Both the position numbers and the translations under genes were made by a program. The notes under the pieces were generated by a model. That model ran no database searches. It was not told where the DNA came from and saw only the letters and a program-made list of their open reading frames with translations. Below, one piece after another: positions 1 through 10,843 of a stretch of 64,000 nt of DNA. Numbering within the stretch: position 1 is the stretch's first letter; every line of letters begins with the position of its first letter. Source of the stretch: Ananas comosus (taxonomy: Eukaryota > Streptophyta > Magnoliopsida > Poales > Bromeliaceae); NCBI RefSeq assembly GCF_001540865.1, contig NC_033621.1, positions 8,203,537 through 8,267,536 of the forward strand, read 5' to 3'.

Positions 1-351
1 TTTTTTTTTTTTTTCCTCTTTCTCTTTTTTCTTCTTCCTGCAGGAGAAGTTTCCTTCTTTTTTTTTTTCCTCTTTTTCTTCTTCTTCTTCTTCCTCTTTC
101 TCATGTACGCCAAGTTCTGCCACCCCGCCACCAACCTCTTTGCCTCCGCCGCACCCGCCTCGCGCGGCTCCGCGGCACCCTGCGCCTACCCCCAACACCG
201 CTCCGCCGCCGCACCGCTCCTTTTTTTCTCTCTTTTTTTTAAAAGGTCAAAGCGGGCGCGGCGGAGTGAGGCGAGGAGGGAGGCGGCGGAGCGAGGACAG
301 GAAGAGGGAGAGGGAGGAGGCGGCGGAGCGGAGCGACAGTAGGTGGAAGAG

Positions 352-504
352 GATGCTCGGGTGCCGCGAGAGCACCTGTCCCCGGAGTTCGACTCGTCGC
401 AATTCTCGTCGCAGGCGTTGTCGTCTGGGTCGGCGACGTCGTGCGCGGAGTCCCTGCACGAGGCCATTCAAGTGCTGCAGAGCACCTGCGATCCGGCCCA
501 GTAG
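352..504 (+). other. Short exon-like open frame, unassigned
   Basis: A 50-codon frame runs from GAT at 352 to TAG at 502-504. It is Ser/Glu-rich and has plausible protein-like composition (contains SPEFDSSQFSSQ and SLHEAIQVLQ). It lies among GC-rich gene-like scraps inside the inverted repeat. I do not recognise the family. It may be a captured last-exon fragment or chance in GC-rich DNA. Confidence 0.2.
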
Positions 505-529
505 AGGGGAAGAAGAAAAAGGAGAAATG

Positions 530-620
530 GTGCAATTTCGCCCAAAATCGCACCATTTTGTCTAATTTTGCACTATTTCGCCCAATTTTGCACTATTTCG
601 CTCAAAATTGTACAATTTCT
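530..620. repeat. Degenerate tandem repeat, about 20-bp unit
   Basis: Two nearly identical adjacent 20-base units are built on TTTTGCACTATTTCGC. They are flanked by weaker copies (GTGCAATTTCGCCCA before, TTGTACAATTTC after). The same TGCA-TTT theme recurs at 1343-1500 and 2600-2760. Confidence 0.6.
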
Positions 621-696
621 TCTTCTCCATCTTTTCCTCTTTCTTTTTTTTAACACTATTACACCAGTTTTTATACCTTAAAAAAATATATTTTTT

Positions 697-812
697 AACC
701 ACTTGCGCCGCCGCCCCCGCCCGTGTCGCCGCGTTGTGTGCGATGTTCGCCCCAGCGCTGTCCCCGGCGAGGAACACCCGCCCCGGGTCCCCACGCGCCG
801 CCACCCACGGGC
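697..812 (-). pseudogene. Fragment of a plant carboxylesterase (CXE, alpha/beta-hydrolase fold 3)
   Basis: Read on the minus strand, the segment encodes GPWVAARGDPGRVFLAGDS followed by AGANIAHNAATRAG. This is the nucleophile-elbow region of plant CXE/GID1-like carboxylesterases: the GxSxG serine lies in GDSAG at about 751-770. Enzymes of this family hydrolyse carboxylic esters, and some members are hormone receptors. Only about 40 residues are recognisable. No HGG oxyanion motif is seen upstream, and no catalytic Asp or His downstream. The downstream end runs straight into an AT-rich tract (Lys-Lys-Tyr then low-complexity residues), so this is a broken piece and not a gene. It sits inside the inverted repeat 147-1042, as expected for a captured fragment. 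Family call is firm; the capture mechanism is inferred. Confidence 0.7.
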
Positions 813-1342
813 CGTCTCCGCCGCCGCCGGAGCAGGCGAGGGAGGAGGGGACAGAGCCATCAATGGTAGAGGCGCAGAGGTCAAGGAGAGCGAGGGTTCG
901 GGGGAGCGCGGCGGGGCGGGGGACGAGGCTTGGGAGGGGGAAGGAGGAGGCGTTGAGGGACTCGAGGCGAGGGAGAAGACGGCGGAGCGGTGTTGGGGCG
1001 AGGCGCGGGGTGCTGCGGAGCCGCGCGAGGCGGGTGCGGCGAAGGCCAGAGAGCGCGAGGATGGGGGTGGCGCCGCACCCACTCCGGCCGATCCGCCACC
1101 GCCGCCGCCTCCTCTCCCCCGCCCCCACCATCGCCAACACCCTCATCGCCTCTGCCTCCGCCTCCAGAGCCGGCGGGTGGGTGCTGCTCCTGCAAGAAGA
1201 AGAATAAAAAGAAAAAGAGGAAAAAAAAAAGCTGCGCCTGTAGGAAGAAGAAGAAGAAAAAGAAGAAGAGAAATAGGGAAAAAAAAAAAACTGCTCTTGC
1301 AGGAGGAAGAAGAAGAAGAAGAGAAGAAAGAGGAAAAAAAAA

Positions 1343-1500
1343 AGTAGTGTAAAATTTTTCTAAATGGTGCAACCTGGACCTAAAGAGTGTAAAATTTATT
1401 TAAAAAAAGTGTAATTTTTATATCAAATAGTGCAATTTTCTTTAAAACAGTGTAAATTTTGTTTAAAACAGTGTAATTTTATTTTAAGAGTGCAATTCTT
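1343..1500. repeat. Degenerate tandem array, TGCAATTTT theme
   Basis: Roughly six diverged units of about 20-25 bases follow the pattern AGTGTAATTTT(A/T)TTTAAAA. Related to the arrays at 530-620 and 2600-2760. Confidence 0.5.
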
Positions 1501-2599
1501 ATCATCTTTTTTTTTTCTCCTATATTTTTTAATCTTTTCTATAGAAAAAATAATTTTTATTTTTATTTTTATTATTCTTATTTTTTTCTATAATTTTTTT
1601 TTGTCACCACCTTTTCCTCCCTTACTTTCTATCACAACCACAGCGACGTCGTCGGAGGTGATCTCGCTGCCTCTGACGACGTCTCGGCCTTCCGACGCGT
1701 AGGGGAGAAGAAGAGCCTGCGTCTCAACGTCGCTGTGCCCTAGTGGAGAAGAGGGTGGCGGCGCGGCCTCAGCAAGGTCGGAGGATTCGGGTCGAGGCAA
1801 GGGAGACGGGCTCGTTGCCGGAGTGGGCGAGGGCGACGTCGCCGGGGCAGGGGGTGGCGTTTCCGCCTTCGCCGCTCTCTGGGAAGAGAAAGGAAAAAAG
1901 AACGACAAAAAAAAGGAGAGAGAAAAAGGTACAAGGTCATTTTGGTTAGTGTGCTGAAAAATCAGACCGAATCTGCAAAAACGAAAAAGGTGGACCACTT
2001 TTGCAAAATCCCAAAATTAGTGGATTTTTTATGCAAATTGGCCAAATTTTTTTTTTGGCCAATATGCATAAAAAATTCAGTAATTTTGATATTTTACAAA
2101 AATGATCACTATTTTAAATTTTACAGATTTAATTTTAATTTTTAGAAAACTGGACAAAATATTCTTCTTTCTCTCTCTCTCTCATTCCTTTTTTTCTCAT
2201 TCTTTTTTTTCTTTCTGACTCTCATCGCCTCCTCCACCGCTTCCATGATCCTTGGCGACGATAAGAAGGGCGGCACCAGCTCCTATTCTTTTGCCTCCAC
2301 TTCTGCCTTCGTCATTCCGGCACCGACACCGATGCCGACGCCGAAGGAGGAGAATTCGGAGTTAACGCGGGTGAGGACGGAGCGGATGGCAGTGATGAGG
2401 TCGTGGCTGAGACGATGCTCGCTGTCGCTTGTGAGGGTAAGGATGAAGATGCTCTCGCGCTTCTCTAAGGAGCAAAAAAGGATGCAGAGGGTAAAAAAAT
2501 AAAAATAAAAAAGATAAAGAAAAAAAAAATATTTTTTTCCTTAAAAGACTATTATGTATCGTTGTTGCTACAAAAAAGACTAAGAACTAGAGAAGAATA
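1501..2599. other. Gene-poor, low-complexity stretch
   Basis: No gene is supported. There are long T/A runs, a proline/serine-rich open frame on the minus strand at about 1640-1900, and a 2245-2502 plus-strand frame without recognisable domains. CT-microsatellite lies near 2160-2220. A hairpin at 2025-2075 is listed separately. The GC-rich patches resemble degraded gene pieces like those at 140-1100, but I cannot assign them. Confidence 0.5.
2025..2075. repeat. 22-bp inverted repeat with 7-nt T loop
   Basis: The left arm 2025-2046 (TTTTTTATGCAAATTGGCC plus AAA) pairs with 2054-2075 with a single mismatch. The loop is a run of seven T. It is embedded in AT-rich sequence. Confidence 0.6.
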
Positions 2600-2762
2600 A
2601 GATGAAGTTGCACTATTAAGAAAAAGTTGCATTGTTTCAAAAAAATTGCACTGTTTAGACACGAACGTTGCACTCTTTAAGACGAAATTTGTACTCTTTG
2701 AAATGAAAGTTATACTTTTTGAACGAAAGTTACACTAGTTGAACGAAAATTGCACTCTACAA
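2600..2762. repeat. Degenerate tandem array, GAACGAAAATTGCAC theme
   Basis: About seven diverged 20-24-base units alternate GTTGCACTxTTT with GAACGAAA. The array stops abruptly at the LTR that begins at 2764. Confidence 0.55.
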
Positions 2763-3521
2763 CTGTCAGGCCCCGAGCCCCGCCTATTTGGCTGAGTTCG
2801 GGCGCGTCGACAGACCGCCGAACGGACAGAGTTTCCCCTGTACGTCCTAGGCGTCGCAATCAATACAATGAACATTACAAGGGTTCCAACCAGGAACAGA
2901 TATCAATCATGATTGCATAAGGAAAGTATCACAACATAACACATCCTATGTTATTACATGCATTCACAATAATACATTTACTTTACATCCAACTCCCAAA
3001 TGCAATTAAGTTATTACATCATTTGCTTATTACAAATTGATACATTGTATTCTTTTTATTTCCCAAACCCCTAGGCGTAGTCGACGGGGTATTGTATCTT
3101 TGGCTCTGAGTAGGACCGTATCTATAGAGCTAGCCTTCTTTCGCGCGCCGTCCGCGCCCTCGACGTGCGAACCTGAACACCCCTAAAACAACGCTGGGGT
3201 GAGAACCAACTCCATGTGTCCCAGTCGGTTACGACCACCCACAGGGAGTGGAAGGCCCAATCGAGATTAGGTCCAAAGAGGTAACAACACGTTAGTTCAA
3301 TAGATAGATATGAAATCATAATTTAAATGCAACTAACATATATCATGCTTTGCCTCACAATATGAACAGGAATTTATGCAACTATGCAACTGTATAAACA
3401 ACTAGTAGATGTGTTATTATACATTACTTTTGCTAACTTAGCTCATTTCATTCAATTATAAGGTTTCTATTACCTTACGGTTCTTGCCTTAATCACTAGC
3501 TTATAAGGTTTCTATTAACCT

Positions 3522-6193
3522 TGATCACGCCCGGACCGATGCCATTTGCCCGACCCGCGGCACGATCAAACAGAGCCCGAACGGACAGAGTTTCCCTATC
3601 GCCAAGTATAATGTACATTTTCAATAAGAGTGCCACTAGCGGAAAAAACATTTTTACCCAAACGGTTCACGGAGGTAAAGCAATAGCCATTAGTGAAAGA
3701 AAAAGAAAAACTAACATTCCTTGTTACTATGATTCATTTTGGATACGCATACATTGCATTCTCTAGTAATTTAAGAATTTCTTACATTCATTACATCATC
3801 TCTTTCTGACATCATTTGCTCAAAATAAGCTTTCATTCTCTTCTTTACATTCACTTTAATTCAAGTACAACAAGATGATAAAAGGGTGTCTACTACAAAA
3901 TGCTACCAACTTGGTTTGGCCTCTGTCTAAGGCGCGATACCTTTACTCGTGTCGCTCGCCGGCTCGCTCGGTCCGGCTCTGTGGAAATAGTGGGGTGAGA
4001 AACAACAAGTTCCCAGTGGGGTTCGCCCCCACATCACGACTTTCCCAGCTGGGACGACTCAGGCACATAGAAAGGATTAAGTAGAAATATAGTAACCAAT
4101 CTATAACATGATGCTAATGGCTGAACAAAGCAAGGAATAATGCTCAACATTAAATTAAATCAGGTTATGATGTTCGTTTGAGTTTCTTTGCAGCTTTACA
4201 TTTGTTTTTACTCTTTGTCTTTAATCATTAAGGGTCTAGCCGCGGTGCGTTTCGCACTTTAACTTGCTTCAAATTTAGTCATCATCGCAGGAACTCGCAC
4301 GTCAGCTAGGACCGGTCCTTACGGGTTTAACTCCACCCGGCATGCATAACATCCGGAGCGCATGCGCCCGAGGGGGAGCGACCACCCTTCTGAGCACGGA
4401 ACTCCATAGACAAGTATGATGAATCCTTAACTCAAAGGATTATAAGTTCAATTTGCTTTAACACTAGTCTAGTGTTCTTTACATCCACTTGATGTGCAAA
4501 TCATGCAATCACATTCTTTACATTTCCTTTACCCTTGCTAACTCTAGCATTCAAAGTTGTTCTCATTGCCACTTTACCTTAAACTTCTACTCGTTCTGTC
4601 CATTTTCATCATTCTTTACATCACTTTAGTCTTTACATCCCTAACTCTGTGTATTTGCACATTAGTTTTATCGAATGTGACTCGATCTATGTCATTTGTG
4701 TCACTCTGTGCTTTTGCTCACGTTTGGGTGCTCACATTCCTCTCATGCATACATCTAGGGGTTTGACATATTGTTCTCACCATCTCAGTATGCAAGTTTG
4801 AACTAACATTATGCAATCATACAACTTTTGATCGTTACTTTCCCTAAAATGCATGCAAAATGTATATAACATATGCCAAGGAGACACATTAGCATAAGAG
4901 AATTTCAATGAGTTTTGGAAAAGCACGCACCACGTCGTTAGGCGTACAGGTGCTCGATAATTTTTTGGGATTTTTAGAATCTTCGTTCATTTACCTGCGG
5001 CAAAACGAACCTATTAGGGCCATTGCTGGCATAATCATTGTACTTCTGGCTTTTGCGTAATACGTTAATCGAGCGCACCAAACGGCGGTCGGACAATACC
5101 CCAATTTAGGTTTTTGAAGGGTCAATTTTCATTTAGAAATCCACCATGAGCAAAGGCACCAATTTGGTGCCCTAATGCTCCAATAACACTATCAAACTTA
5201 GGGTTTGATCTCATTGGGAAGCAAAGTAGCTTCATATTATATCAAATAATCCATTGTAGAACCATTCTTAGGCTTTCCAAAACCCTAGTTTGGATTGTTA
5301 ACCCATTAGAGGGTGGCCCTAAGAAACCTGAGGCTCAACATGGGATTTGATCTCTAAAAGCAACAAAGAAAGCTTCAAAACTGATAGACATGTCCTTAAA
5401 AACCATCCTAGGTTCTTCAAACTCACATTTTAGGTTTTACTACATTAGGCGTGAAGGCTCCCTACTCAAAGCTTTCTCACCTTTTTTCCCCATTTAAGGC
5501 TATGAGATGGAAGGGAAGGAGTTCTTCCTTCTTCTTCTTCTCTCCACTTTCCTTCCTTTCTTTTCCTTTTTTTCTTCTTTCTTCTTCTTCTCTTTTTTTC
5601 TTGAGAAGAGAGGCAGAGAAGAAGTGTGAGAGGGGTGAAAATGAGAGAAAATTCTCATTTCACCCGCCATACTATACTCAATGGGCTGCTAAAATGCAAA
5701 TAAACCCTCCTTTTACTTTATTACACTGCCCGAATTGGCAGTTGCCGCAGGCAGGAGACCCGGTCTCCCGAGCAGGACGCGGTTCCCGAAGTCGCACGCC
5801 TGCGCAGCCAGAGTCCTCCGCAGAGCAGCAGAATCGCGGGCGCCCGAATAGGAGCGCGAGCCGGTCTCCCTCCGATGGGACTCGGTCTCTGGGGACCGGT
5901 TCTCTCAGGCAGAGACGCGTTCCCGGAGCCATCTTCCAGGACTTAGCGATTTTCGGGGCCGTATCACTCTCGCACCGTTCGGGGACCGGTCTCTCCTTTC
6001 AGGGACCGGTCCCGAGAGCTGAAAATCTGATCTTGTACTTGCAGAATTCATTCTTTTAGCTCTCGAAACGCCCCGTAACATCACTTTTAACCTTTTTAAC
6101 ACCTTCAGACTTCGCCGAAGTGTACGCGCCTGACTTTGGTCATGTTGACTAATAGTTCGAATTTTATCTTTTCGCAATTTTCGGGTATATTAA
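3522..6193 (-). mobile_element. Nested Ty3/Gypsy solo LTR J inside B1
   Basis: The minus-strand LTR has ends degenerated from TG...CA: it begins TTTAATATACCCG at 6193 and ends CGTGATCA at 3522. It is flanked by the direct repeat AACCT at 3517-3521 and 6194-6198, and the B1 sequence resumes exactly on either side. It contains the 'GGGTGAGAA...TTCCCAGTGGG' hairpin near 3990-4020, a CT-rich leader and an ACCGGT array at 5756-6018. Length is about 2.67 kb. There is no internal region, so it is a solo LTR. Confidence 0.82.
5756..6018 (-). repeat. ACCGGT palindrome array in LTR J
   Basis: Exact and degenerate copies of GGGACCGGTCTCTC-type palindromes are spaced by 15-40 bases. The best pair is near 5990-6015 (GGGACCGGTCTCTC, GGGACCGGTCCCGAGAG). 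They lie in the U3-like part, upstream of the CT-rich leader in LTR sense. Confidence 0.8.
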
Positions 6194-6299
6194 AACCTAA
6201 TCAAGCTAACCACCCGACTCGGCCTCGAGTCAATCATCCGCGGATAGTCCGCGCACTGGCTGCATCTCAGCCTGGCTGCCGTCACAGCCTACCGCAAAT

Positions 6300-7040
6300 C
6301 TGACTTAACTATCTGGTGGCGAACTCATCGCATTGAACCCAACAACAACTTAAGTCATGACTTAGCCATCTGGCGGCGAACTAATCGCACCTCACCCAAC
6401 AATGGTTCAAGATGTGACTTACTCATCTGGCAGCGACCACATCGCTCTTACCCAACAAGGTTCAAGTCAATCTAGACGGCATCATCTGATAAGCTAATGG
6501 GCGAGGAGAACCACACATACCAAATTCCAGCTTATTCTCATGGCATCCCGGGCGAGGAGAACCACACATACCCGTTGAATCACTGCCAGGCGAGGAGAAC
6601 CACACATACCTGCAGTTAGGATTCGCTTGCCATCTCTTTTACCACAATTTTCACCGCTCCATGTGCGGCCACATCACTAGGGATTCCGGAATCCATTTCA
6701 TAACTCAAGGGTTGGTTTCAAACCCTATAGCATTGACCTATCTAGGTCCAACGTCCTTTTCACTCTAGGTCCAACTGACTCTAGGTTCAACGTCTCTATC
6801 ACATAACCTAGGTTTACTTAACTCTAGGTTCAATCCATAACCTATGTCCTTTAACACTAGGTTAGATGCCACTCATCATTCATCCTAGGTTCAACAACAC
6901 TAGGTTCATTGTCATTCATGTCCAACCTATGTTTTTATACACTAGGTTAGATGCCACTCGATCTAGTTCACATGACTCTAGATTCATTCACAACCTATGT
7001 TCTTTAACACTAGGTTAAGTGCCACTCGATCTATTTGACA
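6300..7040 (-). repeat. Minisatellites within LTR B1
   Basis: Three blocks are present: GGCGGCGAACTAATCGCAC-type units (6310-6460), three GGCGAGGAGAACCACACATA units (6500-6615), and CTAGGTTnnA-type units of about 30-45 bases (6740-7030). Related blocks occur in B2 (20890-21370) and B3 (63430-63840), but the copy number and block types differ. Confidence 0.7.
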
Positions 7041-8739
7041 TCCTAATTGTCCATGTCGAGTTCCATAACTATCCACATTTTATCTAGCATGCATTATGTG
7101 ATGCCAACATGCATAATCTTTCTCACATGATCTACAACATGTTAATATGCATGTAATCTAGCATATTCTCATCATGTCATCATACATGTATTAACAAGCA
7201 TATTTACATTATGTCATTAACATGCATTCTTTACCATATGCTCACATGCATTATTTAGCATTTCTATAATATGTTCATCATGCATTCTATGGTAGTCGTA
7301 GCATAGCAATTAACATGCATTCGCCTAGCATTTAACTCTTGCATTCATCTACCATTTATATGCATCAATATGAATTTACATTTCTCTTAGACATAAAGGG
7401 CGACCTAGTCGCTTCGGTAAGCACAACCCACCTTAACTTACTCTCCGATTGCTTGTAGTCACTTGCAATCGGCCGCCCGCGACACCCGCGACCCGGTTTG
7501 GCTCGAACTCTCGCGCAATCACCCAAACGATCTCCGATTTGCGATCCGAAAATTAAAGGTCTTCGGTTATGTGCCACGGTGCTTCAAATCCGTTTTCATG
7601 ATTTTACGACGTCGCCTCGGCCCTCCAGGCGGAAACGAAGCCTAAACGTCCGTTTCTTTAATAACTTTGTAACGGCTCGTCGGATTGCCGATCCGTCTTC
7701 GCCAACGCGTTTCGTTACCTAGCAATTAGGTTTATATATGTTCAATTTAGATCAAACCCATCTATTAGCAAAAATTGCATTTTGGAGCCCTAGGTTGCAA
7801 CTATGCAAGAAATCATCAAATCCCTTCACGAATTAAGCATCAATCATCTAGATAGCATGCTAGGATTCCTCTAAATCCATTTCTAAGCTATTTAAACCAA
7901 CCATTAAGGATCTACCATTAAAGGGTAGCAAAAGCTTACCTCAAAATTAGCTCCAAATCATGGAGAAGATGAAGAAGACGAAGGCAATCCACCTCCAAGC
8001 TTCAATCTCCACCAAATCCATCCATTTTGGGAGAGATTTAGAGAGAGAAATGGAAGTTCTCTCTCTCCCTTCCATGCATGCGTGTGTGTGTGTGTGTCGC
8101 ATGCGGTTTGGGGCTGCTGCGGCTGAGGAAGGAGAAGAAGAAAAGGGATTAAATCCCTTTTTACCATTTTGCCCCTCAACTATACACTATTCACTACGGG
8201 CAGCTTGAAATCTGATAAATTTCGTTGGAGCCCTTCCGGATGTCCGTTTTCGTTCAAATTTGACAGACATGCTCGGTTTTACTTAATAAGTCCAAAGAAA
8301 TTTTAATATTTTAGTTTCGACCCCGTTTGGTCACCGAAAACTGTACCGAACTGCAATCTTTACCAGATAGCTTTCGGAATCTATTTCTCACTCTACGGGT
8401 GTCAGAAAAATATGAAACTTTAAATCTAGCCTCGTAAAAATATTTCTGACATCTCCGCCAATTTTCATAATTTTCTGACACTGTGCATTTTCTGCTAATT
8501 TATCTGTCCCGTTTCTTACAGAAAATTCTAAATCTTTCGTTTTCGCTCCGATTTCAGCACAGGTCATTCCCAACTTATATTTCACTTCTCTAAATCCAAT
8601 AAAAATAGTATCTCATACTATTTTTATTTATTTTTATTTTTATATTTAAAATTCGGTATGTTACATTCCACCGCAACCTCATCGGAACCATTTAAATATA
8701 CACCGTAACTTCATAGTTTTATAAGTCCGGTACTTTACA

Positions 8740-8972
8740 ACAACCTCATTGTCGTGGAAGCCTACCGCCCCAGCATTGTCTCAAAGCGGCCCCTCCTGGC
8801 TTCCTTCCTCCCTCTCCTCGGCTCTCTTGGGGCCTTTACCGGCTCAACTGCCAGTGAGAAGAAATCCCCCTTCGCGGCGGAGGAGGGCAAGGAAGGAAAC
8901 GAGGAGGGGCTGCTTTGAGACGATGTTAGGGCGGTAGGCCTCCATGGCAAGGAGGCCGTAGAGTACAATTTT
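8740..8972. other. Spacer with inverted gene-like duplication
   Basis: A short non-LTR spacer between LTR B1 and LTR K, dominated by the hairpin at 8756-8943. No complete gene. Confidence 0.4.
8756..8943. repeat. Long hairpin: 65-bp inverted repeat with coding-like arms
   Basis: Arm 8756-8820 pairs with arm 8879-8943 at roughly 83% identity around a 58-base loop. Translated outward, both arms give the same kind of peptide (EAYRPSIVSKRPLL on plus, EAYRPNIVSKQPLL on minus). Several mismatches are synonymous, suggesting two copies of a coding segment placed head to head. The source protein is not recognised. A transcript through it would fold into a long double-stranded stem. Confidence 0.75.
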
Positions 8973-9999
8973 TGTCACACGCCCGCGACCGCCAATTTGG
9001 TCAGTTCGGGCACGTCCACAGATGCCAAACGGACAAAACCTCCCTGTCCGCCCAAGGCTCAACAACAACGACTATCATGTATAAAGAATTAGCCCAGGAG
9101 TAATTTCATTATACATGCCTTGAACAAAGGCAAGCAACAAACACAAGTGAAAGTACTAACTATGCATACATTCAGTGTATCTTGCAAACTTCAAACAAAA
9201 TACAAAGATTGATACTTCATTACATTCATGTTCCGAATTATATTACATGTCCATCAAGTACATTACATCATTTCTTTTACAGTCTATTTCATCAAGTACA
9301 AAAGATGAAATAAAAATGGTACACAACTAAACTCGAAGGAGACCCACTACCTAGGGCACGATGCCCTTGCCGCGATCCTCGACCGCCCCGCTCGCGCTAG
9401 AATCTGCAAGTTAGTGGTGTGAGAACTACTGAAAGTTTCTAGTGGGTTTGGCCGCCGACCTCGCCGACTCACCCACTAGGTCTATTGAAGCATATGTAGA
9501 AAGAAAGAACAGATAAGTAATCAAACTAATGCTACTACAATGCCTATACAAAACTGAATAGAGATAATATACTCATGATGCATGCAATTCCATTTTACCT
9601 TTACCCAATCCACTTGGTTAACCTTCTGGTTAAACCCAACTCACCAAACCAAATCCCTTTTGTCGGGAAGAATACCACTACCACCCGACGGGACCGTCTG
9701 TTGGGGAGAATTCCGCTGCCGCCCCAGTTGATGACACTCCGGAGTTCACCGCTTGAGGTGGATCGACTACCCTCAAGCATTCAAACTACCTGTGAGTACA
9801 ATCACATCCTCACTTAGAGGATACCATGCCATAATTGCCACAAGTTTATATAGTTTTTCCTTGTCTAGCATTCATTCTTTTGGTGCTATTCATTCCCACT
9901 AGTCATTATGTCACCTTGTTTTCTATTGTCATGGTCCAACACATGTTCACACATCCATAGAGTTCCATATCATGGTCCTTTATGGTTTCACATATTTTC
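8973..9999 (-). mobile_element. Ty3/Gypsy LTR K, 3' part only
   Basis: Minus-strand LTR end TGTCACACGCCCGCG starts at 8973. It is followed by the family landmarks in the expected order: terminal GTCCGCCCAAGG block, poorly conserved A-rich spacer, hairpin region 9417-9451, and the ACTCCGGAGTTCACCGCTTGAG block near 9730. It is cut at 9999 by the start of plus LTR G. Its remaining half is not found in the window. Confidence 0.7.
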
Positions 10000-10296
10000 T
10001 GTAACACACAGAACTTTAGCAAATAGCAAGGTTCCAGTGTTAGAATAGTACCTTGCACTATTTCTAGTGTTTTTGAAGGTCCTTAACTAAGTACCGGCCT
10101 GTTATTCGTGTTTCGAGAACGCGAGAAAGAGTACTTAGCACCAAAAATCTGTAAATTCAGGTTTTAGGGTGCTGAGTACCGGTACCTGGGTGGGGTACCG
10201 GAACCCCATCGCGTGCCAGAGAGTAGCTGCTCTCAGGTTTGGCAATTTGGGATATTGGGTACCGGTACTGGGTGTTGGGTACCGGTACTGGGGTCA
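10000..10296 (+). mobile_element. Ty3/Gypsy LTR G, 5' end only
   Basis: Begins TGTAACACACAGAACTTTAG, a start shared in degenerate form with the LTR at 28345. Contains four GTACCGG(T/A)AC-type palindromes at 10176-10295. It is interrupted at 10297 by the minus-strand LTR. The continuation is not recognised on the right side of the nest. Confidence 0.6.
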
Positions 10297-10822
10297 TGTC
10301 ATGCCCCGCGACCGCCAATTTTGTCGGTTCGGGTACGTTCACAGACACCGGATCGACAGTACCTCCCCTGTCCACCCAAGGCTCCACAAAAGTATTAACA
10401 TGCGTAACAATTTACGCAACGAAAATTCAGATATACATGGCTTGCACGAGGGTAAGCAACAATCAAAAGTGAAAGTACTACTACTATTATCACCTCCATA
10501 CATGTATCTTGATTACATTTAACCAAATACAAGCATACTATAATTTACATCCACTTTTTCCAAAACATATGCCATTTACATCATTTATACACTTCCATCC
10601 CATTACACTTTTCATCATAACCAAAAGATGAAACAAGGTACCACTAATATACGGATGTCCGCTACCTAGGGCGCTATGCCCTTGCCGCGATCCTCAACCG
10701 CCTCGCTCGGGCCCGGATCTGTAAAATAGTGGGGTGAAAACTACAAGAAGTTCCTAGTGGGTTTGGCCGCCGACCCCGTCGACTTTCCCACTAGGTCTAA
10801 CTAGGCATAAGTAGAAAAGAAT

Positions 10823-10843
10823 AGATAGATAGATAGATAGTCA
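10823..10843. repeat. GATA microsatellite at a fixed LTR position
   Basis: About five GATA repeats lie 60-70 bases past the hairpin block. Similar runs occur at 18949-18970 (LTR M) and 43645-43662 (LTR E) at the same relative position. Confidence 0.7.

Larger units (their letters stand above)
147..1042. repeat. Imperfect inverted repeat, arms 147-208 and 981-1042
   Basis: The plus strand at 147-208 matches the reverse complement of 981-1042 with only about four mismatches in 62 bases. Both arms read AAPASRGSAAP in one frame. Outside the arms the symmetry continues loosely: CT-rich microsatellite with a CCTGCAGGAG-like core at 1-110, and GA-rich microsatellite with TTGCAGGAGG-like cores at 1195-1345. 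The enclosed 770 bases hold a carboxylesterase scrap. The arrangement resembles a Pack-type transposon with terminal inverted repeats around captured gene pieces, or an inverted duplication. No transposase or clear terminal duplication is visible, so the mechanism is not settled. Confidence 0.6.
2764..8665 (-). mobile_element. Ty3/Gypsy LTR, type B (copy B1), interrupted
   Basis: Read on the minus strand the LTR begins TGTAACATACCGAATTTT at 8665 and ends CTGACA at 2764. It matches B2 (19181-22327) from end to end: the AAAAATAGTAT/ATACTATTTTT palindrome near the start, CT-rich leader, 'CCTAGGTT' minisatellite, the conserved small hairpin region, and the terminal GGGGAAACTCTGTCCG block. It is split by LTR J (3522-6193). 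No internal region is present, so it behaves as a solo LTR. The 5 bases before 2764 are ACAAC. The matching ACAAC is at 8740-8744, 74 bases beyond the canonical start, so the right end is ambiguous. Confidence 0.8.

Noticed and set aside
562..1146. 194-codon carboxylesterase-like gene on the minus strand
   Set aside because: Only about 40 codons match the family; both sides are low-complexity. Kept as a fragment.
5451..6059. 202-codon plus-strand frame
   Set aside because: Antisense to LTR J; consists of its CT-rich leader and palindrome array.
6500..6615. CRISPR-like regularly spaced repeats
   Set aside because: Plant LTR minisatellite; units are degenerate and related blocks lie in other LTR copies.
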